Source: Casuarina equisetifolia
Taxonomy: Eukaryota; Streptophyta; Magnoliopsida; Fagales; Casuarinaceae
NCBI GenBank assembly: GCA_028551475.1
Contig: CM052357.1
Span: forward strand, 2,542,001-2,606,000
DNA: 64,000 nt
Direction: 5' to 3'
The notes under the pieces are model-generated. The model did not search any database, was not told the origin of the DNA, and saw nothing but the letters and a program-made list of their open reading frames with translations. Positions 30,801 to 41,506 of the stretch are shown piece by piece. The translations under genes were made by a program, and so were the position numbers. Numbering within the stretch: position 1 is the stretch's first letter; the number at the start of each line of letters is the position of its first letter.

Positions 30801-32503
30801 AGGAAGAGGTATGTTCTCCTTAGTACATCATAGACTAAGGTGTACTCTATGGTGATGATGTTCTAGTTTTCAGAATCTATGTCAACAACAACTCATATTT
30901 TATTTTATTTTTTGTTTTGGTGATCCTCTGAGTTCAAAGTAATGGTTGCAGGTCAGGGCCTTTATGATTTTAACGCTAGTTTTCTCAAACCTTCATGTTC
31001 ACATCTCTTATCAAAGGTCCAAAGGGCTTATAGAGTAGTTCCCTAGCTTCATCTTATGCCAGTTTGATCTCAACCTACTTCTTTTCAACCTACATCAATC
31101 CACTGAACATGATGACTTCCTGCTGATTTGGCCCACCTAATTTCAATTTGTTGGTGGATCGGTAAACCTTGCCTTTCAATTTGATTCCTGCGTGAGCTCT
31201 GCCAAGCCCAACTAAATTATATGTGGCTCAGCTCTATCAGACCATGTAACTCTACTAAGATTCCTGTGCTGAGAGGGTCATAATGGTTCAGTTGGCTGTT
31301 TCTTGCCTAGCAGGGTGTGAGACAATATTGTTGAATTTTCAAAATATTCAGCTTACGCATGCGTGTTCATTGAATAGTTTGAATCTCATTGCGTGTAATT
31401 AGTCATATAGGGATCCTCACTTTATAGCTGTTGTTCATTTATAGTACAAGAAAGACGTAAATGTAATTGTTTTTTTTAATCCTTCTTAAAGGTGGATCAT
31501 ATCTCTAACATATGCCTACATTTTCATTCCTTCTACCTTTTTTTCCTAAAGAAGATAAAAAAGCCAGAAGAGGTTTTTATTTTTTTTCTGGGAAGAAAGG
31601 GAGAAGGAAACCGGGGGGGGGGCATGTTTACGTTGGGAAATATGCATGCTTTGGGGCATTTTTGATGCTATCATGTTCGCTAATTCCTCTGAAACACCTG
31701 CCTACTAGTGATATTTGGTTAGCTCTTCCGTAGATCGCATCTATTTTGTTGAAGTAAATGGAAGCATCAGCGTAATTATCTGCTCTTCGAGGGACTGTGT
31801 GCTTGTTCAACATTTGATCCATGTTCTTGTTTCAGGTTGGGCATTTCAAGAAGCTGTTACGAAAAGCTGACAATAAATCTTGTCCTTCTTACTCTGTTCC
31901 TTCTAGTTCGGTTGAGTCACTTCGATCAACTTACACGTCTGGTAAACTGTTTTCCTTTCTTTGCTTACCGTAAACTTAAATGCGGATTGTTGAACCACTG
32001 GTATTAGGTATCACTAACCAATATTGTTGACTTCATTGGAATATCTGCTAGAGTTGATTAGAAGATTAACTAAATCTCGATCTTGGTATTTTTTGAATTC
32101 CCTTTTCTGTTTGTCAGTTCCACTAGATTCTTGATTTGTGGTCTGGAAACAAATAGATTGTTGAAATCCAAGTGATTAATTGGGCCATCTCCAGACTCCT
32201 GTTTTCTTTTTCATTTTTTCTTTATCCTCTGCAAGTATGAAAGCGATTTTCTAACAGGGGATACTTTTGCTTAGATTCTATTGAATGGTTAGTTGCATCT
32301 TGAATACCAAAGCTGCTTTTAGCTTTCCTTAAAGTAGAACAGCATTGGATGTTCACTCCCAGTATCTCACTATTCTTGTTAATGTACCAGCGCTGGAGAA
32401 ACTAAAAGAGGCGGTTGAATTAGAGGCATCCAGGAAACGCAACTTTGGTTTCAAGTCTTCCATGGCAGGCCAAGGGAATAAGAAGAAGCCATCCAAAAAG
32501 TAG
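24839..32503 (+). CDS. RH1: DEAD-box ATP-dependent RNA helicase 1 (RH1-like), complete
   Basis: Nine exons: 24839-24951, 25856-26090, 26287-26541, 27080-27234, 28423-28600, 29991-30178, 30604-30808, 31836-31941, 32391-32503. They total 1548 nt, giving 515 residues plus TAG, and all junctions are GT-AG with matching phases. Helicase motifs in order: Q-motif core FPVQ 52-55, motif I PTGSGKT 77-83, Ia LPTRDLAFQ 108-116, Ib TPGR 179-182, II DETD 204-207, III SAT 273-275, IV FTSS 338-341, V SDAMTRGMD 392-400, VI HRAGRTAR 421-428. The C-terminus is lysine-rich. Length and motif spellings match plant RH1 (human DDX51 is the nearest animal relative). The protein is an RNA-dependent ATPase, probably nucleolar/ribosome-related by homology. 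The ATG gives the conserved MKGEKLRGAPVLPWMR start; the upstream frame from 24547 is not part of it. Confidence 0.93.
28918..28956 (+). repeat. (ATT)10 microsatellite followed by a T run, in helicase intron 5
   Basis: Ten ATT units (28918-28947) run directly into about nine further T's. The tract lies in the 1.4 kb intron between helicase exons 5 and 6 and does not touch a splice site. Confidence 0.9.
28948..29300 (-). mobile_element. Possible poly(A)-tailed retro-insertion in helicase intron 5
   Basis: A T run at 28948-28956 is followed by about 350 bases that are less AT-rich than the rest of the intron. If read from the minus strand, the insert would end in a poly(A) tail, as LINE- or SINE-type insertions do. 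I see no coding domain and could not delimit a target-site duplication, so this is a weak call. The 80-codon open frame at 29039 has no recognisable product. Confidence 0.25.
31613..31622 (+). repeat. Run of ten G's in helicase intron 7
   Basis: A (G)10 homopolymer in the intron between exons 7 and 8. It may be variable in length between individuals and prone to sequencing error. No gene function is suggested. Confidence 0.85.
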
Positions 32504-33059
32504 CTCTTGGCCGTTCAAGCCAGAAGCTGTGCAGCTGCTGACTCCAATTTTGCGTTGAAATGGGAGGAGAGTTTTAGGGTGATGATTGGCTTCTTGAAAC
32601 TTTTTGAGATCAATGGTTCAGAATTGGTTTAGAGGACAGAAAGTTAATGGTGTTGTAGTAATCTAATTTACGCAATTTTGTAGCATAGTGCTTTGTATAT
32701 CTCGTACTGCAACATTTTACAAGGGTCTGAACTGAAGATTTCTATTTAACAAAACCATTTTTTTGGCCAAACAATTACATTATTTCAATGGATATATTGA
32801 TAGTAGAAGAAATAATATCCTCTCCCACTTTCATATAAACTGTTTAAAGATTAGGGGATATGCAACTCATGTTGGGTCTTATGTTTACTTAATTACTTGT
32901 CCTAATCACTCCATGGTCTGAAATGTGTCAAGCTGCTCTTAGGAGTTAAATTCTCAAAATTTCTCCACATTTTGGCTCGAACGAGTTAAAGTGCATGTCG
33001 CGTAAAAGATCCTAATAACACCAGTTTAAAGGGGCCACAACAACTTCTTGTTTTAGAAT
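32504..33059. other. Helicase 3' UTR and flank
   Basis: Contains the presumed 3' UTR (about 32504-32750, T-rich at its end) and an AT-rich flank. No other gene is seen. Confidence 0.5.
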
Positions 33060-34420
33060 TCTAAAATTATTGTCATTTTGTAATCGCCTAAATGATGTCC
33101 TTGTCGATTTAAATACAAAAAGAAAAGAAAAGGAGGACAAGTGGTTTTTTTGAAGTACATAAACTTTACATGTCGTTTTAGCAAAGGCTTAAACATATGT
33201 TGTTTTAGCAAGGTTTTAAAATAGAAAATGAGATGTCCTAAATAAAATTTTGATTTGAAAAGGGTAAAGGCAAATGAAATGGCTTGAAAGAAATGTTATT
33301 TTGGAAAAGCTTATATGACACTTAGATTTTGTAGGGTTTGAGATGGCTCAAATGAGTTACTATTTTGGTTTGCTTTAAATGGAATGTTGTCTAGGAGAGA
33401 TCTAAATGACACATTAATTTAGGAGGGCCTCAATGGCATGTCATTCTAGAAAAGTGTAAAAAAGATGCCATTTTATCAAAATGCCTAAAGGATATGTCGA
33501 TTTGTAAAAGTCATATTATAATATCTTTTAAGTGGGGTTTAACTTTGATACTAAATGTAATGAACTTAACTATTGAACTTAAAAGTCTAAGCTTATTGGT
33601 ATAACGGGTTCAATTATCTTTAAGATTGTAACAAAAAGACCTTAATGACATGCACTTGGTGATTTGGTGGCACCAGAGAGATTTCTATCCGAGAAGAGCC
33701 CTCCACCCCCAATTTCAAAAAAAAAAGAAAGGAAAAGACATCAATTCTGGAGAGTCTTAACCGCAAGTCATTCTAATGGCATTCTACAAAGGTTTAAATA
33801 AGATGACGTTTTAAAATGCCTATATAACCTGCTGTTTTATAAAAGCCTAATTGAAATATGTTTAAAATGGTAACTAGATGACTTTTCGACTTAAAATGCT
33901 CAAATCATGTCGTTTAGAAATACAAAAAGAAAAATACGAAAAAAAAAAGTGGTTCCTGAAATGCTTACTTGACACGCGTGCTTGTTAGGTGGGAGCAAGT
34001 GCTACCTAAAACATTTTAGTTTCAGGTTTGATATTAGGTGCATGTATGAGTTTGTATGTTTATTAAAATAATATAAAAAAGCTTATTTTGCACTAAGGCT
34101 TGACATTTTTGTGGCATCTAAAGGGTGCTATCACATAGGAGGTCAAGATTTGAGTCTTTTCATTTTTCAATAAATTCTCTAAATTCCCGCACCCCAATCC
34201 TATATAAAAAAATAAAAAAATGTACGGCCTGTCATTTTAGTAGGACATAACCCATGTCATTTTAATAAGGCTTAATATTGTATGTCATTTTAGAAAGACG
34301 TAAAATAGAAAATGATATTCCAACCTTGTTTTAGGAAGAGAAAAGACAAATGAATTACCCTCAATAAAACATTATCTTGGAAAGACTCATTCGACATTTG
34401 GTTATCTTTAGGTGCTTTGA
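33060..34420 (+). repeat. Degenerate short-unit repeat region built on ATGTC(A/G)TTTTAG
   Basis: Variants of ATGTC-N-TTTTAG-N-AAGG-N-TTAAA recur through the region at irregular spacings of roughly 35-60 bp. They can be seen near 33170, 33195, 33290, 33440, 33466, 33808, 34238, 34253 and 34280. A longer block (about 33172-33330) is also repeated at about 34250-34405, including the shared phrase AAATAGAAAATGA. There is no ORF. It looks like an eroded minisatellite or satellite array. Confidence 0.55.
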
Positions 34421-35231
34421 TGATAAATATAGAATAAGTCGACTACTTTCAAGAGATTACATAATAATTCTTTTCACTTTAAGGTCTAATTGGTTTTCAC
34501 TGTTGATATCTTGAAAAAGTTGAGTTTGTATATATATTTAATTGACTACCCTTAAAAAGGTAATTAATTTGCATGTGGCAGATCATTTTTCGAGGTGGTT
34601 GACAATTTCTTGAAAGGTGACCAAAGATTCATGAAACATTTAAGATTTACGTGTTGAAAACAGAGGGCTGATGTAGCCATGGCATAAGTCCTACAGGCCC
34701 TCTATATTCTCCTTGGAAACATTGGAAAGGTGAGGAATGAAAAATATCTTGTCTCTTAGAAAACGTGGAAAAGTCTGATACTTCTCTGTCCCATCTCTCT
34801 TTTGCTCTCACGAGTTCTTATGGCTCGAATTAATCTAAATCTTCTCCCAAATCATCCAAAATCCGTCCAAAAATCAACCAAAGAATCCTCTGTTTTGTTG
34901 AGTCGGGTTACGAACAGGCAAGTCCATAATAATATCCCATATAGTCAATATTCTGGTATGTTATATTCTTATGTATTAATAGGATATTTATCATGTGCTG
35001 AACCTTTAACATCGTCAAATTTATTGACAGAACGTACAAACTCTGTACAGCGCAGATGAGAAGCATAATTCTCGTTAAGCCTTAGCAAATAGGCCACCTC
35101 TTACAGTCTCAACAAGCCCTGGTCTTCTGTCCAAATCTTCAGGACTTTGTTGGACGAAAAACGAGAACAAAAAAGGGAGAAAATAAATGAAAAGATAGTG
35201 CAGCTATAGATGCTCTCAGCTTTCATGGCTC
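34421..35231. other. Intergenic, 3' side of the serine-rich gene
   Basis: AT-rich flank. The plus-strand open frame at 34802-35059 (85 codons) matches nothing I know and has no promoter or codon signature to support it. The right part would hold the 3' UTR of the minus-strand gene that ends at 35232. Confidence 0.45.
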
Positions 35232-35555
35232 TCAGTGGCCGAAGAGGGAAAAAGACCTCTGGACCTCTTTGAAAAAGTACTTGGTGTTTGAGGCAGCAGC
35301 AGCTGAAGAAGCAGCAGTGGGAGATGCAGAAGAAGAAGACGAAGAAGAAGAAGAAGAAGAAGAAGAAGAAGAAGAAGAAGAAGAAGAAGAAGAAGAAGAA
35401 GAAGATGGTGAACATCTTGGAGATGCAGCACGAGAATCATCTCTTTCTTCTTCATTGATAGTATCCAACATCTGGGATGCTCTCTGCCGCATGACACTTA
35501 CATACTGCGACGGTGCAACTTCTGTGATAAACCTTGCAATGCGAGAGTTTGCCAT
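35232..35555 (-). CDS. Small serine-rich plant protein, 107 aa, single exon
   Basis: The ATG at 35553-35555 opens MANSRIARFITEVAPSQYVS, which I recognise as the conserved start of an uncharacterised family of short plant proteins. The open frame extends further upstream to 35672, but the conserved block and the TATA box favour the internal start. Layout: conserved N-terminal region (1-36) ending in LDTINEEE; a charged linker; 26 consecutive serines (51-76) from TCT/TCG codons; an Ala/Ser stretch; and a conserved C-terminal tail (KYFFKEVQRSFSLFGH). No signal peptide or membrane segment. Function unknown. The opposite strand reads poly-Glu through the same repeat; that frame lacks any conserved feature. 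Confidence 0.8.
   Translation of the reverse strand: MANSRIARFITEVAPSQYVSVMRQRASQMLDTINEEERDDSRAASPRCSPSSSSSSSSSSSSSSSSSSSSSSSSSSASPTAASSAAAASNTKYFFKEVQRSFSLFGH
35341..35405 (+). repeat. (GAA)n microsatellite inside a coding region
   Basis: Uninterrupted GAA repeat of 65 bases, preceded by an imperfect extension back to 35328. On the coding (minus) strand it reads TCT and gives the serine run of the small protein. Length changes by whole units would keep the frame. Confidence 0.95.
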
Positions 35556-35660
35556 TTTATTTTTCTGTAAAACGAAGAGGAAAGAACGAAAACCCAAGAA
35601 GGTGAAGGTCAAGAAGAAAGGCTTCTTGTGGATGAGCATGAGGAGAGGCATGTTAGGGGA

Positions 35661-35667
35661 TTTATAA
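35661..35667 (-). promoter_or_regulatory. TATA box of the serine-rich small gene
   Basis: The minus strand reads TTATAAA, 106-112 nt upstream of the ATG at 35555. That would place transcription start near 35630 and leave a leader of about 75 nt. It supports the internal ATG as the true start, because the longer frame would begin upstream of transcription start. Confidence 0.5.
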
Positions 35668-35672
35668 TGCAA

Positions 35673-36532
35673 TGGAAGGCTGAGATTGAGTCAAGAGTCT
35701 CGTCAGGGTTCAGCCAGATTTGGCTGTTGGTGCCGCCTCTTGCTTTTGCTATTAATTGCAGGAGCCTGATGTTTCCAGGAAATTTCAGATGATAAGCTCA
35801 GCTAGGGACCATATGTTGTTATGTGTCCAAGCCTGAATGGGAAACGAGATATCTCTAAGGATATGCTTTTTGTTTGGATTGATAGTCCCAAGTTTACACT
35901 TTTCGGGAAAATTTGAACTGCCTGTTGTAGCGCCACGTTTCAGTTTGTTTGTCTGCAGCTTTTTCACCCGAAAATGATCGTAAGATGATTTTTCTCCGCA
36001 AAATCTTTCCAATACGGTGAAACTGGGGTTCAAGCTGTCTTTTATTTCAAATAAATACACGGCCCACATCTATATTTGATGTGAGATCTGGTACTAAAAC
36101 ATCCTATACAGTACTTACTTGTAATTAAGCCACAAACGTCTAACATTTGAAAGCCCAAAAACCTTTCAATCTTTCACTTTCTTTCCCTTTGTCATTCTCC
36201 TGTTATATTTGAATTACCAAACTGACTAGTACTTTAACATAAGTTCAACACCTGTGAGTCTTCAAGTAATAAGGTGTCCAATATCATCTCCAAACAAACC
36301 GCAAGTAATAAAGAGGGAAAGTTAGGAGGGGAATTCACAAGGGGACTTTCTTTCAATCGAGGGGACTGAAATTTTGTCTATTAGGTTGTCAGCAAACTGT
36401 GCTTTCACATTCCTATATAAGTGTGAAACAGAACCTTTCTGATAAAGACTACAGAATCTCTCAACGCTACAGAGCCCATTGCTTCAAGTTCCTGAAACCA
36501 TCCACTTGGAATTGCTTGAAGGTGGTGCTACT
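35673..36532. other. Upstream region of the serine-rich gene
   Basis: Promoter-side DNA without a supported gene. The 94-codon minus-strand frame at 35785-36069 has no recognisable domain. Nothing else is seen. Confidence 0.4.
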
Positions 36533-37063
36533 TGTAATAAAGTGAAAAACTCGAGGGAGTAGAATAAATTTCTCTATTGCTATGTATTACTTACAAGCAT
36601 TATGTATTACATTTATAGAGAGCCAAACCTAAGCTAAAAAGGAAATAGGATAAATACAAAGATATTAAGCCAAATTGTAGGGCTTATATGGTAATAAGGT
36701 TGGTGAGATAGATTTGAATAAGTCAAATATTTTGAATTTGGAGAGAAGATACCAATATTATTTGCTACAAAGTGCCTTTGTCAATAAATTTGCAAGTTGT
36801 TCTTTTATAGGTACATGTTGTGTAGTGATGATTTCTTATTGAAGTTTTTCTCTAATGTAATGATATTTGACTTTAATGTACTTAGTATTCTCATAAAATA
36901 TAGGATTAGTTGCAATTTTCTATGTAGCTTTATTGTTATAATGTAGTAGTGTATGATGCTTCATGTAAAAATCAAAATTCTTAAGTAGTCTAATGATTTA
37001 AATTATTTCATAAGTGGTGACTTACATGGCTCGGTATTCTACTTCTGCGGAAGAGAGTAAAAC
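36533..37063 (-). mobile_element. Decayed Ty1/copia remnant: RNase H end and part of a 3' LTR, antisense
   Basis: Reading the minus strand from about 37063, the RNase H signature SSAEVEYRAM is followed, after a deletion and stops, by a stretch like the copia C-terminus: a KHH(T)LL-like part, NPIFYENTKYIKVKYHYIR, then a tail like EQLANLLTKAL. Downstream, at about 36533-36700, lies LTR-like sequence with a CTCTATAAATG TATA-type motif and an AATAGAG-rich end. The 5' part of the element is missing. It is much older than the copia element at 41 kb and belongs to a different lineage. Confidence 0.7.
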
Positions 37064-39617
37064 AATTGGTTATTTTTTAGACCGCTATGGTATCAGAGAA
37101 GTGCCCAACATAATGCGAAAATGGGTGATCTTATCATAGGACATGTACATTAACACTACTTCAACCCTATAAAATTCCTGGCTTCAAAAAGTTAGGCTTT
37201 TTGTTTGCTTTGATGAACTAAGAAAGAAGCATTCTTTGGATGGAAATTATGTTCAAATAGTTCTACTAGAAAGCTTGATCCTTTCATAGAACTAATATTT
37301 AACATGTTTTCTCATTATAACAATCCAACTCAAACCATATTATAATGTCATTTCTTTTGTGTGGACTTTAGACTAGACCATGCCCATATCTTTAGGGATG
37401 CAAAGAGAGTATGAAGTTTTGATACTATATTGGAAAATTCAATTATTCTACAAAAGTTAACTCAAAGAAAAAATGTATCTCTTTACTTATAAATTACTTT
37501 ATAAGTCCATATTTTAATAATGTGTGATAATTTCACACCAATATTTAATAAGTTCTTTAATTTTATTTATTTAAAACTAAAGCTTCTGTTTATTTTTTTT
37601 TATGACAAATAAGCATTAGTTCTAGAAAGTTGAAGTAAATGTTCATTGAAGAACTGAATCCTCTTTAAAAAATAAGATTCAATATCTAAAAACTTTTAAC
37701 CCATAAAAGAAAGAAAGTACAGAAAGAAAGTAAAAATTTAAATATTATATTAAAATATTTCACCGATAAACAACTTTAGCTCTTTGGATGGAAAATGATA
37801 TATTCATTGTCAATCAGTGATTAGCAAACAATTATGAAATATGAGATCAAATCCTACTCATAGAAAAGAAAAAGTTTTAAATAAACTGGAGTTTCCGAAG
37901 TTCAGCTTATGCATCGAGCCAAAAGACAAGAATTACCAGCTAGAAGAGAAGGATAGAAAACGGAAAATCGCCTGATACTACACTTTGAGGACCGTACCGA
38001 TTGATTTGTCAGTGGTCCTACAATTCATGTGCCTTGAAACTAATAAAGTATTATAAAAGGACGATGTAGACTTCTCAACGACAAAGTATGGCGCTTTATG
38101 GCTGTTCTCCTGTTCCTCAGAAATTTAAGTTTGTCTTCGTTGAAAGCCGTCAGTTTCTCTCCTTTTCTTCGACAACTTACCCTCTTATCCATGGCAGGAA
38201 CAGTTCCGTAGACATTGTTACAAGCTGTCCACATTGACTCTACAGTCAGAACTTATTGGCTTTCTTGGTTCGTTTCCTCTTTGTTTACTCTCTGCACATG
38301 GGCAGATGTCGACTAAAGATGATAATGATAAATGCGGTGCCGAGTGCAGGGCGGCAGGAGGAAGTAGACTGTGTGATGGAAATCCCATGTTGTTTGGGCA
38401 CAACAAGTAAGTAGATGGCTGATGCAAAATGGACCACACCGCACCTTTGATGCATGGTGTACGGGCATGTACATTAAGCTTGTGTGCATGTGTTGTTGCT
38501 TTCATGGCCAATATTAGGTGACATTAGCTTTCATAAAGGTTTATTGGGATAAGCTCTTTAAAAAGGTATTCAAACTTATGGTTCAGATATAAAGCTTTCT
38601 TGTGTTATCATTTAGAAGTCTGCAACTTTATTTAATGGTGATTTTGAAGAAAGAGTGTATTGGAATGTCCTATATTAATTGCAACTTGTGGTAAAATTTT
38701 GGTGAAATACAAATTATGTAATTACAATATCATCATCTAAATTCAAAAGTTGCATTTGAAAAATTTCAAAATTCTTACAAACACTTAATATAATTTATAG
38801 ATTGCACTTCATTGATAAGTAAAATCTTATCTTTCATATCATTTTTAACTTTTGTAATAATAGTCATGCTATTTAGGTTTTTACTATTCAATCTTCTTTT
38901 ATTCATTTAATTTGAAATGTGATATAATGTAATTTTAAAGGATACATTTAGTAGAGTTGTTGTAAAATTTTTACTTTTAATAGCCTTAATCATTTAGTAT
39001 ACTTCTTCTTTCTATTGTTCAATTACATTTGCACTTAGTAGAGCCTTTCAAATGTCGTTAGTAAACTTGCAATTAAAGAATAAATACTCTTGTGATTCTT
39101 ATTGTTATTTGCAAAAGTTGTATTGTTGGTCTACTAAATTGTTTCATATAGCTATTTGATTTATTGTGGTTAGTTTATTTTACAAATAATTTAGCATATA
39201 AAATTATGTTTTGGAACTCCTCATTTCCATATAAGTTTTGTCCATTCAATTTTTTCTTTACTCTCTCATATTTTTTATTTCTAACTTGTGATAGAATTAT
39301 TATATATGGAAGAATTGTCTTATTCCCTACAAGTTGATTTAAAGGAGAAAAACTTTCTAACAGCACTAATAGTAAAGAACATATATACAAGTTTCTTTGA
39401 TTTGTCAATCTACGAAGGATGAAAACAATTTTGCATAGATTCGGCATCCCACCCTAAACAAACAGAGATTCATAAATTAGATGCTCACTTTAGGAGGCTT
39501 CAAGTCTAATCAAGATTCCTCTCTTCAGACTTGGCTTTTCCAGGATTAACTCGTTAATTCATCATGAGCCGGCGTAGCAGCTTCATGTAAAACTCCTCTA
39601 CATGTCATGCAAATCAT
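37064..39617. other. Intergenic, no supported gene
   Basis: Mostly AT-rich. An island of higher complexity at about 38030-38520 has overlapping minus-strand open frames (64 and 97 codons) without known domains. It could be an exon, a non-coding RNA or promoter DNA of a gene I cannot see. Otherwise no tRNA, ORF or clear transposon. Confidence 0.4.
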
Positions 39618-39749
39618 TCATAGCTTAAAACATTGAGTGATAACGATGATGCCAACGACTATAAAGAAGACAAGGATAGCAACAAAGACTACCTTTTTGA
39701 GCACAAGGTGGTGGCCATCTATCCCCTTCAAATTTGCTTTGACAGGGTA
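39618..39749 (-). CDS. Possible last exon with a C-terminal membrane anchor (43 codons)
   Basis: On the minus strand a pyrimidine-rich tract and AG at 39750-39751 precede an open stretch ending at TGA 39618-39620. It reads YPVKANLKGIDG, then a short basic part, a hydrophobic segment of about 19 residues (VVFVAILVFFIVVGIIVIT) and QCFKL at the end. That is the shape of a tail-anchored protein. The frame is closed just upstream by TAA, so this can only be a terminal exon or a chance match. No upstream exon was identified. Family unknown. Confidence 0.2.
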   Translation of the reverse strand, partial: YPVKANLKGIDGHHLVLKKVVFVAILVFFIVVGIIVITQCFKL

Positions 39750-41075
39750 CTTTGGTAAAGGAAAATCAAGTTAAAAACAAACCTGCAACAAATTTGAAAG
39801 GAAAATGCAACTAAAATCTTGGTTATGTAATCAATGATTAAGAAAGAGAAGATGATGCTTTTCTCTTCTTTAGCGGTGGACCCATACTTTGGACGGAAAG
39901 GAGGAAAGCTACCAACGAATTAAGCGGATTGACAGTCCAACTAATCAATTAGCTTAGCTGTACTCCTAATTGGGCAGAAAGGAAAACCCAGCTCAAAAAT
40001 GAAGTCAGTCTTGACAAGGCTCCTCCAACATATAGAAAAAGGAACCTAGAATAGGATTAAACAAAAAGTACAAACCCGTGTCGGATACATAATTGGCCAG
40101 TTTCCTCATTTTAAACTCAGGTTTACACAAAATCAAACCATCACTGCTAACATAAATGAGTTCCAATTCTCTGTATATTTTTGGAACATTTTCATCTTTA
40201 ATGTAGTAGCTATTTGGTCAAGGAGAAAAGAAAAGGACTTATAAAAATTAAGTTCACAATCATAATTTCTGCCATTACCAGAGACACAGCTCTTGTAGTG
40301 GATATTAACAAACCTTAAAGAATTAATGCCTTGCTGCTATTGCAGGAAGGTTACAAAATTTTTCCATACAAGGGACATTTCTAACGATACATGTACAAAA
40401 ACTCACTTTATTTAGAGGAAGAATAAAACAAGACATGACATCACACCTTTGGTGGGACTACACTATCTTTGTTTGAAAAGTTTGTTTACAAGAAATTCAG
40501 CAGGTACAACTATCCAAGAATCCAATTACTTCTTGTGAGAGTTACGGTAGTGCCACTCCCATGTTTGGGTTCGTTCTTATTACAAAAATTTTAATTTAAT
40601 TTAATTTATACATTTTTTTTTGTGAAGGGCCTTTCAAAGCCAACTGTTAACAACATCTTCCCTCTTCTTTATATAGAAGATTTTTTTGTTATTGAGTAGT
40701 TAACTAATAGGGTTTTGTTCAAAAAATTTTCGTAACCTCTTGCCATTTTAAGTTTTTACATTCTTTCCTCAACATCAACATATCTTCATGTGGAATTTGA
40801 ACTCACAACTTTATCCCCCACCCTCTACTTTTGATGATAGAAGAAAGATTGTAATTGAAAGTCTATTTGTTGCTAGCCAACTTGCTCATTGGGAATCCAA
40901 ATTGTAAGGTTTGGGGTTTAACACAATTGTATGCATACATTGATACGTGCATTATAATAAAAAATTTATAAAAAAAAGATTAGAACAAAAAGACATGTTG
41001 GCCTAGTAAACTTTGTACTTAGAGGACTCCACAAATGACAACAAACACTACTGTCTCGTGATCAATGTCTTTAAC
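39750..41075. other. Intergenic, left flank of the copia insertion
   Basis: AT-rich to moderate composition, no ORF or RNA gene that I can support. If the candidate exon at 39618 is real, its upstream exons would be expected here, but none stands out. Confidence 0.4.
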
Positions 41076-41080
41076 ATATC

Positions 41081-41315
41081 TGTTGGAGATACGTGATTAT
41101 ATTTCTATATTGATTATTATTCTTACCATTGATGATGTAATTGTTAAAGAATTATTTGTGTAGTTGGTAGGCAATTATTTTTATTTCTTTATTTGTATTT
41201 TCCATCTTTGTATATCCCTACTTTATAAAGGGACATCCTATGTACATCTTTATTCGTTCAATAGAACACACGAGGGTTCTCACAGTCATGCTCTCTTTCC
41301 TTTCCCTTTGTGACA
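41081..41315 (+). repeat. 5' LTR of the copia element
   Basis: Starts TGTTGGAGATA and ends TTTGTGACA. It contains a TATA-like ACTTTATAAAG near 41220, followed by the presumed start of the R region. The 3' LTR is nearly identical. Confidence 0.95.
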
Positions 41316-41331
41316 TGGTATCAAGAGCCAG
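41316..41331 (+). promoter_or_regulatory. Primer-binding site, initiator methionine tRNA type
   Basis: TGGTATCAAGAGCCAG directly follows the LTR. It matches the complement of the plant tRNA-iMet 3' end (TGGTATCAGAGCC...) apart from one extra A. This is the usual primer of copia elements. Confidence 0.85.
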
Positions 41332-41506
41332 TCCTTTTTTTGCTTCCGCATCTTTTCCTCTTTGATTTTTTTTCACCGCCTCTCTCCTTTGCTTTTGCTG
41401 TCCTTGCTCCCTGCATCACAGTGTTAGCAACTCCAGCGTAGAAATCAATATCAATTTTTTTTTCAAATAAACCACATACACTCTTACCTTCTCCCTTACC
41501 GTTATC

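Noticed and set aside
35269-35667. Plus-strand ORF with a poly-glutamate tract
   Set aside because: It is the antisense reading of the GAA microsatellite in the minus-strand serine-rich gene. The minus strand has the conserved N- and C-termini and a TATA box.
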